The notes below the pieces were generated by a model. The model saw nothing but the letters and a program-made list of their open reading frames with translations, made no database searches and was not told the origin of the DNA. The translations under genes were made by a program, and so were the position numbers. Of a stretch of 64,000 nt of DNA, positions 63,881 through 64,000 are shown piece by piece (position 1 is the first letter of the stretch; each line of letters opens with the position of its first letter). Source of the stretch: Hermodice carunculata (lineage: Eukaryota > Annelida > Polychaeta > Eunicida > Amphinomidae); NCBI GenBank assembly GCA_964020975.1, contig OZ026619.1, forward strand, positions 8,134,878 through 8,198,877, in the 5' to 3' direction.

Positions 63881-64000
63881 TGTAATTAATATATTTTGAA
63901 AAAAGCTTATGGTAAGATTACAATTAGTTAAACAGTTTCTGCCTTTACATTAAAAATTTGAAATATAATCTATCTTAATCGTGTGTAACATTCTGTTTAT
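63881..64000. other. Right edge of the window
   Basis: AT-rich; nothing recognised before the window ends. Confidence 0.4.

Overview
The window looks like nuclear DNA from an animal, probably a marine invertebrate. It is AT-rich, gene-poor and full of microsatellites, and it carries decayed non-LTR retrotransposons, a Helitron-like element and fold-back elements. Both recognisable host genes are G-protein-coupled receptor (GPCR) loci. One belongs to the LDLa/LRR/7TM (GRL101-like) receptors known from molluscs, annelids and other invertebrates. I cannot place the species from the sequence. There is no sign of bacterial operons, rRNA, CRISPR arrays or retrovirus-like elements.

Layout. 1-2160: a hairpin element and a 1.6 kb fold-back element between (TA)n tracts; its arms are built from about two dozen copies of the dyad ATTTGWTC-N4-GAWYAAAT. 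3500-4930: a degenerate LINE with a recognisable FADD reverse-transcriptase motif. 4930-16500: mostly featureless, with microsatellites, a 65-bp duplication and one weak exon candidate. 16500-17060: a second LINE fragment. 17626-17745: a perfect 39-bp inverted repeat. 17938-21800: a probable non-autonomous Helitron-like element with internal tandem arrays, one of which is rich in nuclear-receptor half-sites. 22000-25080: diverged repeats and no gene.

25081-28405 (+): a GRL101-like receptor locus (C-type lectin, LDLa and LRR domains, then seven membrane segments). It lies in one uninterrupted stretch without introns and needs about four frame changes, so it is best called a pseudogene. 28520-34250: no gene. 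34255-35888: an internally deleted LINE ending in a 310-bp (AAT)n tract. 42606-43937 (-): an apparently intact, single-exon class A GPCR of 443 residues, the only convincing working gene here. 44000-58700: no supported gene, only microsatellites and unrecognised ORFs. 58727-59083: three 119-bp tandem units. 60040-61135 (-): a second copy of the same LINE family, sharing its 3' UTR with the copy at 34255-35570. 61960-63890: duplicated blocks around two (TA)n tracts.

The two receptor loci are 14 kb apart, on opposite strands and unrelated in sequence, so nothing suggests that they act together. The strongest candidates for something undescribed are the palindrome-array fold-back element and the Helitron-like element with its AGGTCA-rich satellite.
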